Shown: positions 10,997 through 21,264 of the stretch, one piece after another
Numbering within the stretch: position 1 is the stretch's first letter
Layout: the number at the start of each line of letters is the position of its first letter
Origin: Yamagishiella unicocca
Lineage: Eukaryota; Chlorophyta; Chlorophyceae; Chlamydomonadales; Volvocaceae
Assembly (NCBI GenBank): GCA_003116995.1
Contig: BDSL01000009.1
Location: 62,001-126,000 of the forward strand
Reading direction: 5' to 3'
DNA length: 64,000 nucleotides
Notes under the pieces: model-generated
The model's database searches: none
What the model was told of the DNA's origin: nothing
What the model saw: only the letters and a program-made list of their open reading frames with translations
Made by a program: the position numbers and the translations under genes

Positions 10997-13900
10997 ATGG
11001 CGGCTGAACCTGGCTACGGAAACTTCATTGCGCAGGTATCTGCCATGGCTGACTTACCTTCAAGCGACAGGGCCGCCCTCAACGGGTTGGGCCCTAGGCG
11101 CCCGTTCCTAGTCCTGTACCTTCCTAATATTGTCCTATATTTTTATGTGCCCAGCTCGAGCGGAAGCGCCAGGTGGAGCCGTCGGGCCGCGACAGCTATG
11201 TGGATGTCTTCAACCAAGCGGCGCGGTTAATTGGGCACCTGAAAAAGGGTCTAAGCACGTCCATAAACAGGGAAAGACAGAGTGAAATCCGAGTGGCAGC
11301 TCAGAGCTGGCAGGAGTCCTGTTACAATGACAGGCCAGGTGCGACCTCACGCTCCGCGCGCCGCTCCGACATGCCCGGGCCCAGCTCTAACGCTTCTTCA
11401 GCTTGCATGTCAACTTTCTAAATCATCCAACTTACCTCCATCGCCGTCGCCTTCCTAACTTCACCCTTTCCATATCCTGTACGGTCGCCACACTTTCTAC
11501 AATAAAAGCATCGCTTGCTTGCTGCCCGCGTCTCCCAAACCCGCCAGGCAGCGGTATCGATATCCTGGATTGGCAGCCGCGCTACTCCAAGCTTGATTCG
11601 TCAGACGGCGCCTCGGACAGCGGCTGCGGCCCAAGAAGCGCTGCCGGAGCCTCCACCGCTGGGCCCCAGCGCCGCAATGCCTCGCCCCCTGGCCGCCGAA
11701 ATTTGAGTGGCGGAGGCAGCACCTGCGACGGCAACAGCGCAGTCGTGAGCGCCAGCGTCAGTGGGAGCGGCGTGGAGCCGATTGCATCTGACCAGCCGGC
11801 GGCGGCGGCCCAACATCCACACACGCGCCCGCGCGCACCCGCCCCAAACGCTGCCGGCTCCTCCGAGCTGCAGCCGCCGGCAGCTGACCGGGCCGCTAGC
11901 GAATCCCACACGCCGCCGATGCGGCAGGGCTGGGGCCACCAGCCGCAGCCCCCCCGGCTGCAGGTGCCCGAACACGACCCCTTCCAGGACGGCGGGGGCG
12001 TTGATCCGGTGGGACACATCCTCGTGCCGACGCCCGGCCGGGAACTCCGAGTTCGTCGCGCCACCGACGGCATGTTGGCGCCGCCTCGTCGGTACGGGCC
12101 GCAGGGCAACGAGCGCAGCCCCAGGGCGGCGGCGGAGGAGGAGCTGGCGGCGGCGGAGGGGGAGCAGACGGAGGCGGCGGGCAGCAACGAGCGGCTGCAC
12201 ACGCCCGGAGGGGTGCCCCCCAGGCTGCCGCCCTTGGAGGAGCCTGCCGCGCAACTGCTCAACACCGTCGCGCAGGCGCCGTCACGCGCAGGTGGGTGGT
12301 GCTGGGGGCCCGAGTAGCGTGTGGGGCTGGGTGGTTGTGGTGGTTTGGATTAAGGGTCAGGTTTTCTTTCTGGTTCTTTCTGGGTTAAGAGTCTGGCTCT
12401 TTCTGATTAATGACAACCATGCACCGGTATGCTCCTGCCCGGTCGAGGTCACGGTGTGAATCGCTCCGTTGCGATGCTCGGCCCCCTCCCCTGGACTGCA
12501 ACCGCTGCAGATGAAGCCATCCGGATATTCGCGCGGACGGCCTATGAGCCGGGGGAGCGGCGCCACAGCCTGTTCGTGCTGACCTCCATGGACGGCTCGG
12601 AGGGCTCCCCCGGGGCGGACCCTCACCACCTGCATCCGCTCGCGCCGGTGCCCCGGTCCGTCCCGAAGAAGGTGACGGACGCACTGGCGGCACTGCTGCC
12701 CTCGGCCCTCCGCAGCGCCTCCCCTGCGCCCAGCAGCCTCATCTTTGCAGAGGTGCGTACCTGGCTGCAGGGGGGAAACCTGGATCCCTGGCAGCATAAC
12801 CCGGTTTTCGTGCCGGACAGTCCCCGTCCTGGGATTGGGCCTGAGATGCCGGTACGAATCACGCACCGGTTCAGTTGTTGATCGCTCGAAAGATCGAAGC
12901 ACATGAGGCCGGAGGCTCCAGGGAGCGGCCCTCCCCTCGTCGTGATGCCCCCCAACCTTCCCGGTCCCTTGCCGCGCGCGTGTGCCTGTTCCCCGCCAGC
13001 AGGGTGGCAGTGTGGGCGGTCGGGCCGGCAGCCGCGACATGTCTCCCTCCCTGGTGGCCCCCCGCCAGACCAGCTACACCAGCGGCGTGCGACCCACCTG
13101 GCAGGGCCCGCTGTACACCCAGCGCCGCCCCCACCCCCCCGCCGCCCCCCTTGACGACACCTCGCGTCCAGCCACCCTCCGAGGCCGCCTGGCCGCGAGC
13201 AGCTTCACCGGTCCCTCGCCCTACGCAGCAGGCCCAACCGCGGCCGGGTCTGCTCCCGCCCTGTTGGCCCCCGCCCCACTGGGGCCCGATGGCGAGGGCA
13301 CCCGCGCCCTGCTGCTGCCCCGACCAGTGCACCGCCCCGGCGGCTCCGAGTATTGGGAATCTGACTCCCCGAACAGCCCCTCGTCCAAGTTCCCGACAAG
13401 GAGCCAGCGGTCTCCCAGTGGCAGCCGGGCCCCCGGCGGCAGTGCCTCGGGCAGGATGCGGCACAGCATCAGCGGGCTGCTGCCGGCCAGCGTGCACGCG
13501 CCGGCCGGGCGGAGCGGCAGCCGAGAGGCGCCGGCGTCGATCCCTGGGGGCTCACCTGGGGCGCCGCCGGGGCCCCACCGCGGGATGAGCATGACGGGGG
13601 AGGCGGCATTGTCGCCTGGCGGAGGCGGAGGCGGAGGTGGCGGTGGCGGCCTCATTCGGGGCTACGCCGGGGGGGGCCCTCTGGACCACCGTATCCTGGA
13701 CTTGGTGCCCCGCCTTACCATGGATGCGCCGAGACTGAAAGGGCTGGCGACGGGCGCGACGGCGGCAGCTACCGCGGCGGCGGCAGCCACCGCAGCTGCG
13801 GCGGCTGTCGAATCACACGTTGAGATACGGCGCGGCCTGCTGGCGGCGCCGGCGGGTCTGGCCGCCAATCTCAATCCGGCTCAACCCGCCACCCCCGGCG

Positions 13901-14289
13901 GCGGTGGCGGCGGCGAGGTGCCATCGCCCAGCGCCCCCAGCGGCCGATTCTCCGGGTCGCGCCGTACCAGCTGTACGGGCATGACGTCGCCGCCGGGCGG
14001 CGTCATGCCCGCACTCAACCTGCGCGCCGTCAGCCACAGCAGCGCCAGCAGCGGGATGATGGTGACGAGGGAGCAAATCGACAGCTACGTGGCGGCCCAG
14101 GCGCCGGGCGGGGGGCCCTCACGGGCTGCAGTAGGGAGCGCCAGGCCGGCGCACAACACCATAGGTAGACGCGGCAGCCTGATGGAGGAGCCCAAGCTGC
14201 TGCCCATTAGCCCCGAAGCCCTGAGGTCGCTCCGGCGGGAAGTGATAGGGACTGATGAATCGGAGATTCGAGGCGTGTTGGGCGCGTGA
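10997..14289 (+). CDS. Large Ala/Gly/Ser/Pro-rich protein of unknown function
   Basis: Exons 10997-11035, 11155-11248, 11548-12291, 12511-12752 and 13000-14289 join in phase and encode 802 residues. The first 64 residues look folded and charged (MAAEPGYGNF, LERKRQVEPSGRDSYVDVF, IGHLKK, GIDILDWQPRYS) and are the best handle for homology. A second ordered stretch is at about residues 295-370 (DEAIRIFARTAYEPGERR, KKVTDALAALLP). The rest is low complexity, with Gly and Ala homopolymer runs (about 13620-13650 and 13760-13810). No domain was recognised. Exon 5 opens at a CAGCAG tandem acceptor, so a one-Gln variant is possible. The final exon alone carries 1.29 kb of open frame. That it is a real gene rests on consistent splicing and codon bias. 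Confidence 0.7.
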
Positions 14290-14924
14290 GGAGACGCTGG
14301 AGTGGCCAGGAGCCGAGCGGGGAGGGGGAATGGCGAGAAGGGGGGGGTGCATTTTTGGGGTTGTGCCGTGTCGTGCTGCCGCTGGCGTGCTGCGGGAGGG
14401 CGCGCGGTCGCTGCCTGGGTGTGGAAACGAGGAAGGCTGCGGTTGGGACTGGTTAAATAAGACGGCAGGGTGATCCTTGTTGGTGGGTTTGGACGGCGGT
14501 GGGTGAGGGGATGATGGCGGAGGTGGATTCTCGGGGCGGGCAAGCGTGGGCGAGGGAGGGAAGGGGAGAGGGGGAAGGCAGGGTTGTGCGTGATGGCGAG
14601 TCGCCTCTTAATCTGTTGAATTGCTTTTATTCATGGTATACCGCCGATTACGGCAGGTTGATGTTTATGCTTTGCGAAAATCTTGGTGCAGATGCCGGAG
14701 ATCTGTCCCGAAAAAACCCGTTGGAATTGGAGAACTGGCATCGGAGAATTGGAGCATCGTTCATTGCTTCCGGTCTACGTGTTGTGCTGCGTACGATGTG
14801 CTGCCATACGATATGGCGGCATTCGATTGGCCAAGCGCCGCGTCGCGGACTGTGGCTGCAGCCCCCTGCCGCATGCTGGACTACGTCTGCATCGTTGATC
14901 ATTGCATGGTACAGCTAACGGGCA

Positions 14925-15129
14925 GCTGATGGTACTCTACGGCTTCGGAAGCCAAGAGCTGGGCAGCTGATGGTACTGTACGGCTTTGGAAGCCAAGAGC
15001 TGGACAGCTGACGGTAGTATACGGCTTTGGAAGCAAAGAGTTGGACAGCTGATGGTACAGTACGGCTTCGGAAGCCAAGAGCTGGACAGCTGATGGTACT
15101 TTACGGCTTCGGAAGCCAAGAGCTGTTGC
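14925..15129. repeat. Five-copy 41-bp tandem repeat with internal palindrome
   Basis: Units begin with GCTGATGGTAC-like sequence at 14925, 14966, 15007, 15048 and 15089, an exact 41-bp period with some divergence. Most units contain GGCTTCGGAAGCC, a perfect hairpin with 6-bp arms and a one-base loop (or its one-base variant), and an AGCT-flanked GGGC/GGAC segment. No open frame uses it convincingly. Confidence 0.9.
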
Positions 15130-15138
15130 AATCTTACG

Positions 15139-15179
<41 letters not shown>
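15139..15179. repeat. (GGCT)n microsatellite
   Basis: About ten uninterrupted GGCT units directly after the 41-bp tandem array. Confidence 0.9.
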
Positions 15180-15180
<1 letters not shown>

Positions 15181-15803
15181 CCATGTTGACGCAGGGCTGC
15201 GTTCGGCCCCTGCCCCAGCGCTGAGGAGCCCTCTGGCGGGCGCCTCACCCAGCCGGCACCAGCCAGCGCCACACACGCTCCAACACTTCATTTCACAGCA
15301 CCTCCAGTCCTTCCTCCGTGGTCTCCGCCCGGTGTTTTTATGACCGCCGGGTGAGCGTGAGGGCGGGATGATGCCATGCGTGCAAAAGAAGGCGGCGCGG
15401 TGCCGCTGTGGCTTGTCGCACGTGCGTGCTGTGGGGTGGGGTGGCTGAGACCCTTGCTGGGGAGCAAGGCTGGTGCTGGTACGCGCGGCCAGGTGCGGGT
15501 ACTCGGGTGTTTTTTTGAGGCAGCGCCATCATACGGAAAGGAAGGTCAGTCGCACGGTTCGTGACACGCAGGATGTGATAGGGCATGCGGGCGCATGCGG
15601 GAGTCTTAAGCTCCAGGGGCGGTTCTTCTACGCCCTTGCTGTCCTCCAGGCGGGGAACTCGTTAATATTGACCGCGTACCGACGGGAGTAGCGCAGGCAG
15701 TGCATGACGCCTGGTCCCTGGGGCAGGCGAGCGTCTCAGACACACGGACCCGCGCATGTTGGGAAGACAGCAGGCCGACCCCAGTTGTTCAGCGGTTGTA
15801 GCT

Positions 15804-15808
15804 TTACA
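15804..15808 (-). terminator. Candidate TGTAA poly(A) signal for the NEK gene
   Basis: TTACA on the plus strand, about 1.1 kb beyond the NEK stop; the first minus-strand TGTAA found by eye. Confidence 0.35.
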
Positions 15809-16929
15809 TTGATTCAGTTGGATTTCTCCTGCCCGGCAGGACATAGTGGGCCCAATACTAGGCCGTACACCAGGCAGTTGTCAGTTGCCGTCGCTCGCTA
15901 CTTCGTCTCCGTCGTTCGTCCAGCAGTGCGGTGCAGTAGTCGTCCAGGTCATTATGGCCGCCGCCTCCTAGTTTGCCATAGTTATGTTTGCGTGCCGCCT
16001 CACGCCCGCCGAGCAGGCGTGGCTTCCATTTTCGCTGCCTGAGGAGTACCATACCGTGCACCGACTCGGCCACTCCGGCACACCCTCCTTCCTCCTCTAC
16101 CTCTTCCTCCGCAATTGCGAACGTCAATCGTCGATGTCAGTGCGCGCATGAAAAAGAATGCTGTACATTCGGTATGCTTTTGCAATGCTGTAATGTGTAA
16201 ACCAGTTGCCCAAGTTGTTCCCTGCGGTCACGATATGCATCTAGCAACAGCAGCAGCAGCGCCCGAAGCTTGCGCGCCATTACTCGCCTGCAAACCTCAA
16301 GCTACCCGACACGGGCCCTCACGCTGTCGTCTGCTCACCAGGCCTCCGCACATACGCCCACTTCTCGACACCTGTCTTGCTTGTCCATCAGCCCCGTCCC
16401 GGCCTCCGCACACGCCCCGCATTCGGTCATGCGGGCCTGTTCTGTACTCCTCCCGTCCGCAAGGTCTGTCATGCACGCTCGCATCCGGCCCGCGGCACCC
16501 CAACGAGCAGCTCCTCTCCCCCTCAGCCCCGCCCTAGTCCCGGGTCCTCGTGCAAGCGGCTCGTGCGCCATACAGCCGCGATGCAGCCACCCAGGTGCCA
16601 CGCGCCCCACACCGAGTTACTACGTCACTACGTATACCACCTGCGGTCCGCGTCTTCTGTCGCTGCATCCACACCACACCACACACACATGCTGCTGTCC
16701 GTTGGTCGTCTTTCCGTGGAGCTGCCGGGCGTATTACCGCACGTGCCTGGATACACCCCCCGACCCCTCAGCCACGTCCCTGCAAGCCCCCCCGCTTACC
16801 ACTCCACTCACACCCCCCGCCAGGCCACATCGCTCCCCCCAGCTCTGCGTCCGGGCGGGAGCCCAAGTCACAGAAACCAGCCCACCAGCCCAAACCTCGC
16901 CGGGCCGGGCTGATGACGGGCTGCTGAGG

Positions 16930-19900
16930 TCATCGCGGCAAGGTGGAGTTGAGGCCCCTGCCCGACAGGTGGATGCTGTAGCCCGTCACCCCCAGGTCCA
17001 CCGCGCCGCCTGAGGACGAAGTCCCGCCGTGGCCGGATCCCGACCCCTGCCGGCCCCCGCCAATGCCGCCCCCCGGCGGGTGCCCCGGCTGCTGCTGCTG
17101 GTAGTACCCGGGCAGCTGCTGCTGCGTGTGAGGGTAGCGCTGGGCCATGTGGGTGTAGACGTAGTCCGCCACCTGGCGGATCGTTGGTCGGGACTGCGGC
17201 TGCGGCTGCAGCATGTTGGTCACCAGCTGGCGCAGCTCGTCGGGTACGGTGGCGGGCAGCTCCTCGTACTGGCAGTTCTGGATGAGCTTGCCTAGCACGT
17301 ATAGGCTCTGGTTTTCCTGGGGTGCACCCGTTGGTTGGGTTGGGTCGGATCGGTGTTTCACGGCGGGGATGATGCAGCTTAGTGAGCCAGGGGCAAAGGG
17401 GCAAAGGCCCAGGGAAGTGGCTGAGAGCCGGCTCTCTAGCCTTGGGGCCAACAGTGGCATGCGGGTGTGCAGTGTGGTTGTGTGAGGGGCGCGGTAGGGG
17501 ACTCGCGGGTCATCCTGTGAGCCCCCGAGCCCCTTCCGACGCCCAGAGCGCCCTAGAGAGCGCCTCCCGAACCCCAGGGAGCCTCCCTCCCTGGCGCCGC
17601 GCCGCACCTTGTAGAACGGGTTCCTCAGCGCAATCAGCTCGTACAGGAAACAGCCCAGGCTCCAGATGTCGGAACTGAAGTCGTACGGCTGGCCGCGGAC
17701 CACCTCCTGCGTGATGGGGGGGCCAGCGCGTGGGGTCTTGCCATGTGCTGGTTGCAGCATCTCCGTGGTGGCAGCACCCTCATGGTGGCAAGTGCAGCTT
17801 AGCGGATAGGCAGCCGGCCCATGCAACACCACAACCCGCGCCACCACCTAACCTCCTAATGGAATATCACCACCACCCTCTCCGCCGTCATTCCCCTGCT
17901 CTTGCACCTTCCCACTCCCCCATCCCCCGCTCACCGGTGACATGTAGTACGGCGTGCCAACGGTCGTTTGTGCCTGCGGAACATTGCGGCAGTGGGCGTC
18001 GGAGGCTTGGTGCAAGACCGTTGTAGCTTCGGGGAGGCATGGGTATCGCCAGGCCCTCCACCACTCTCTGCCCTCCCCTTCGGGCACCACCCTGCCCCAC
18101 CCTGCACCTCCCTGCCCTGCCCTACCTGCAGGGTCCTGCTGCTGAAGTACCTGCTGAGGCCCAGGTCGCCCAGCTTGAGGTCTCCGGCGGCGGTGACGAA
18201 GATGTTCGAGGGCTTGAGGTCCCGGTGCATCATGCGCCGGTCGTGCATGTGCTTGAGCGCGTTGCACACCTGCCGGCACGCCACGCGATGTCACAACGAC
18301 AGGAGACAAATATGACGGTTGTCGGTGGGTGGGTAGGCGGCGGTTGGGTCGGTGTACGATGCATCATCGGCAACGCCGTGGCGGTGGGTGATACTCCTCT
18401 CCAGTACCGGGGGGACCGATTTCATATTCTCATTCTCTCACCCATCTCTGCCTCAGGGGACCTTCCCCCGCCCCTGATGACACCACGCATTCGCGCAACT
18501 CGTGCAGGCCGCGCATTGCATCGCCCGAGGTCCGCTCCCCTTTGGCCTATTTTCCTACCGTTGCAGTTGCCGTTGGCCCCACTGACCGTCGCTCACCAAC
18601 CGCCAACCGCCTCACCTGCTGGAACTGCACCCACACCTGCTCCGAGCTGAACGCCTGCCCCGCCTCCTGGCGCTGCTTGATGATCTGCCCCAGGTCGCCG
18701 CCCTCCGCCCACTCCAGCACGATGATCAGCTCATTGTCGGCCTCGGACAGGAACGACCGGAAGCACTTTACGATGTTTGGGTGCTCCACATTCTGCAAGA
18801 TCTTCACCTCCTTGACGCATGCCTGCCTGCTGGCTGGGTCCATCATGTCGAATATCTCCACCTGAGGGCGCGGATCCGGCGGGTGCGGGCGCGTGGGGTC
18901 GCGAAGTACACACGCACACACACACACACAGCCGATTGTGGCGATGTGGCGAACAAGCGCTGGCGGCAGAGGCGGTGCCGACAGTGTCAGGTCAGGCGTT
19001 TGGGGCTATTTCGGGTCCTTCGTTTCACAGCTTTATCTATTATCTTGCATGTACCCCCGCCCACCTAACTGCACCAATCGGTCGGGTGCTGCTGCAGCTG
19101 CCGCTGTTACTGCTACTGCCATCGCCGCCATTACCGGCGGGAACCTCAGGCGGCGGTGCCGTGCAGCGTCCCGGGCCGCAGTGGCAGGACGGAGAGCGTG
19201 CGTTGAGTGGCACCCGGGTGAGGGGGCTGAGACCCGGCCAACTCAACGGGCTAAACCCACAGCGACACCGGCTCCTGTGGCTGCGAGGAGCTGCTCCCGG
19301 CAACCCAGCTATCTGGGCGCATTCGCGCCTCAGGCGGCGTTGCACGGCGGGTCGACACCGGCCATCAGACCCCGAGAAGACAGCCGCACGGGCCTTGTCC
19401 AGGGGCACTGCGCAGTCAGCTGGGCAGGTCGATCAGCTGGTTGGCTGATGCGGCCGGGAGCCGCCTGATGCGACCTGTGCTGCAGCGCCCAGCTGGGTGG
19501 CCTGCCCGGCCCTAGCTTTCCCCCAGATGCCACCCAACGTGCGCAACGGCCGCACCCCCGGCGCGTGCATCCAAGCAGGGAGAGCCGTGAAGCAATGTGT
19601 GAACCGCCGCTGGCGGGCCAAATTTGCTCGTGTCGTGCTTCGTACGACAAACCCTCTGCAGCCCAGCCAATATTGCAGGGTGTTGCATCCACCCACGCCG
19701 CTGCAGCGCCCGCTCCTTCCTGTGCTGACCGGACCCATCCAGCCGATGCCGCCAAGCCTCAGCCCGGATGCGCTTACCCGCTTGATTGCTACCAACTGCC
19801 CTGTCCGTACGTCCTTCGCAAGGTAGACCTGGGAGTACTTTCCGCGCCCAAGCAACCGGTCGAGCTGTGGGGGGTGGCGACGTCTCAGCACTCCGCGCAG

Positions 19901-20098
19901 CCACAACGCCCCTGGCCTGTTACTAGGTGCACCCACCTGGTAGTCCTCGAGCGATCCATGATTGAGCGCTGAAGTAGATGTGATCTCACTAGTCATGTCG
20001 CTTCCTACGTCCATGTCCGTGCAGACACTTCCACCTCTCCCATCCGTGACTGGCCTTGTGCTGTCCAGCAGCATGGAATTCGTCGTTGTCGAGTCCAT
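16930..20098 (-). CDS. NIMA-related protein kinase, NEK6/7 type
   Basis: Ser/Thr kinase of the NEK family, which acts in mitosis and, in algae, flagellar control. Exons on the minus strand: 20098-19937, 19864-19778, 18861-18616, 18269-18126, 17973-17935, 17706-17608, 17316-16930, all in phase; 387 residues. Visible elements: Gly loop GRGKYSQVY (about residues 60-68), VAIK lysine, VEIFDMMDPASRQACVKEV (the NEK6/7 signature linker), MMHRDLKPSN catalytic loop, GDLGLSRYFSS (DLG instead of DFG, normal for NEK6/7), activation loop TVGTPYYMSPE, and SSDIWSLGC. A 13-codon exon carries the activation loop. The C-terminal tail after about residue 300 is Gln/Gly-rich without coiled coil. It is divergent with the 92-residue gene. 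The family call is firm; one-to-one orthology is not. Confidence 0.93.
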
Positions 20099-20572
20099 TG
20101 GAAGTCGTTGATGTCTTCTTACAGGCCACGGTTGTGACTATCGTCTCTATTGTGCTGTGCTACACGCCGCGGCATTCAGCATCCTCTCCGCGATGTGGCG
20201 GAAGCCGAGCCATCGCCTCCTACATATCAATAAACGTTGCACTGCAAAGCCTATTATAGGAGCTTACGCGACCAGGGAATTGACTGATTTGCGCCAAAGT
20301 TAGGAAAAGTATGGCTTCCCCTACAAATGAACAGGCATTCAGTGGGGCGCCTATTATTAAAGGTGCAGGTATCCTGTGTTCTGGGTCGGTTGGGGCTGCA
20401 GTTGCAGGCCGCATGCATGCGATGCACGCACCTTGCAGGACATCACGACCCTCATTGCAGACATATCGCGGTTCAAGCCTGTGTAACAGTGAAGTGGTAA
20501 CACAGTATTGCAAAAGCTAGCTCCTGCCCTTGTAGCTTACGGCTTTGCCCTTTCGCAGTCGGTTCGCGCACC
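20099..20572. promoter_or_regulatory. Divergent promoter region, NEK gene / 92-residue protein
   Basis: 473 bp between two divergent starts. No clear TATA box was seen. The sequence is less GC-rich than the flanking coding DNA. A TTTCGCAG just before the plus-strand start could be the acceptor of a 5' UTR intron. Confidence 0.4.
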
Positions 20573-20932
20573 ATGAGCTACGCTGCTTATTTCACCCGTG
20601 CCAACTTTAGCTTCCCCACGGGCTTTGCAGCCCTGGTGGGCGGATCTTACTACCTGCAAACTTTCACTGGCCGGCCCGCAACTGGGACTCGGGAAATTAG
20701 CACCGCGGAGTACAACGCGACGCCGCTGGCCTATCTCCAGCATCCCGACCGCCACCCAACGCGGCTCCCTAAGGTATGCCGGGAAACTGTGTGCGGACTG
20801 GTGTGGCCTTGGTGTCGTGACTTAATCCCCGGCATCGCCACACCTCTTTCGCAGGTCCCGCACATGACTGACGTTCCCCCAGCTCTTGATGAGCTTCTTG
20901 CCAAGGCGCATGGCAAGGCGCACCACCATTAG
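20573..20932 (+). CDS. Small conserved-looking protein, 92 residues
   Basis: Exons 20573-20773 and 20855-20932 (GT-AG, phase 0). It begins MSYAAYFTRANFSFPTGFAA, followed by a short hydrophobic stretch (GFAALVGGSYYL), a polar middle (TAEYNATPLAYLQHPDRHP) and a His-rich end (KAHGKAHHH). Codon usage is strongly GC3-biased, the start context ACCATGAG is good, and TGTAA at 21189 sits 257 nt after the stop, all of which support a real gene. The size and N-terminal amphipathic/hydrophobic region recall small mitochondrial membrane-complex subunits, but I cannot name the family. Confidence 0.7.
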   Translation: MSYAAYFTRANFSFPTGFAALVGGSYYLQTFTGRPATGTREISTAEYNATPLAYLQHPDRHPTRLPKVCRETVCGLVWPWCRDLIPGIATPLSQVPHMTDVPPALDELLAKAHGKAHHH

Positions 20933-21024
20933 GATGAGCAGCCGGCGGATGGACCACCTTGATTGATGCTCAGGAGCTTTGCGTACTCGTGCCTACCTGA
21001 CTGCGTCCTAGAAGTGCTGTGCTG

Positions 21025-21029
21025 TTACA
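21025..21029 (-). terminator. Candidate TGTAA poly(A) signal, RRM gene
   Basis: TTACA on the plus strand, about 240 nt past the RRM-gene stop; a nearer candidate exists at 21220-21224. Confidence 0.4.
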
Positions 21030-21188
21030 TATGGCGGGGGCATTCATGCTCAGGAGCACGATTGGAATGTTTCCGTGCTCTCGACGTTCCCTTGACGTTT
21101 AGGCATGGCTGCGCGCCGTCTGCAATGGCGCTAACGTAGTTTGCATGATATGATGGCAAAGGCTTCGGCTGCCGATGGGCGCTAGTCG

Positions 21189-21193
21189 TGTAA
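21189..21193 (+). terminator. TGTAA poly(A) signal of the 92-residue gene
   Basis: TGTAA followed by AA, 257 nt after the stop; the only plus-strand TGTAA noticed in this short intergenic region. Confidence 0.6.
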
Positions 21194-21264
21194 AATCGCA
21201 CGGGTTCGCTTTGCCTCGATTACAACTTGGAAAACGACAACTGCAGTGAATTTAGCCAAGCTTT

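Larger units (their letters stand above)
14290..16929. other. Convergent intergenic region with repeats
   Basis: 2.6 kb between the unknown protein (plus) and the NEK kinase (minus). It holds the 41-bp tandem array and GGCT microsatellite. A minus-strand TGTAA at 15804-15808 could end the NEK transcript. The short open frames here lack codon bias and splice logic. Confidence 0.5.
20933..21264. other. Convergent 3' ends with crossed poly(A) signals
   Basis: The plus-strand TGTAA (21189-21193) lies beyond a minus-strand TGTAA (21025-21029). If both are used, the transcripts of the 92-residue gene and the RRM gene overlap by about 180 nt. Another minus-strand TGTAA is at 21220-21224. Confidence 0.45.

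Noticed and set aside
14925..15129. Possible CRISPR array
   Set aside because: The 41-bp units are contiguous with no unique spacers, the host is a eukaryote and no cas genes are present.
15704..16042. 112-codon plus-strand open frame between the unknown protein and NEK
   Set aside because: No domain, no splice partners, and it contains the minus-strand TGTAA expected for NEK.
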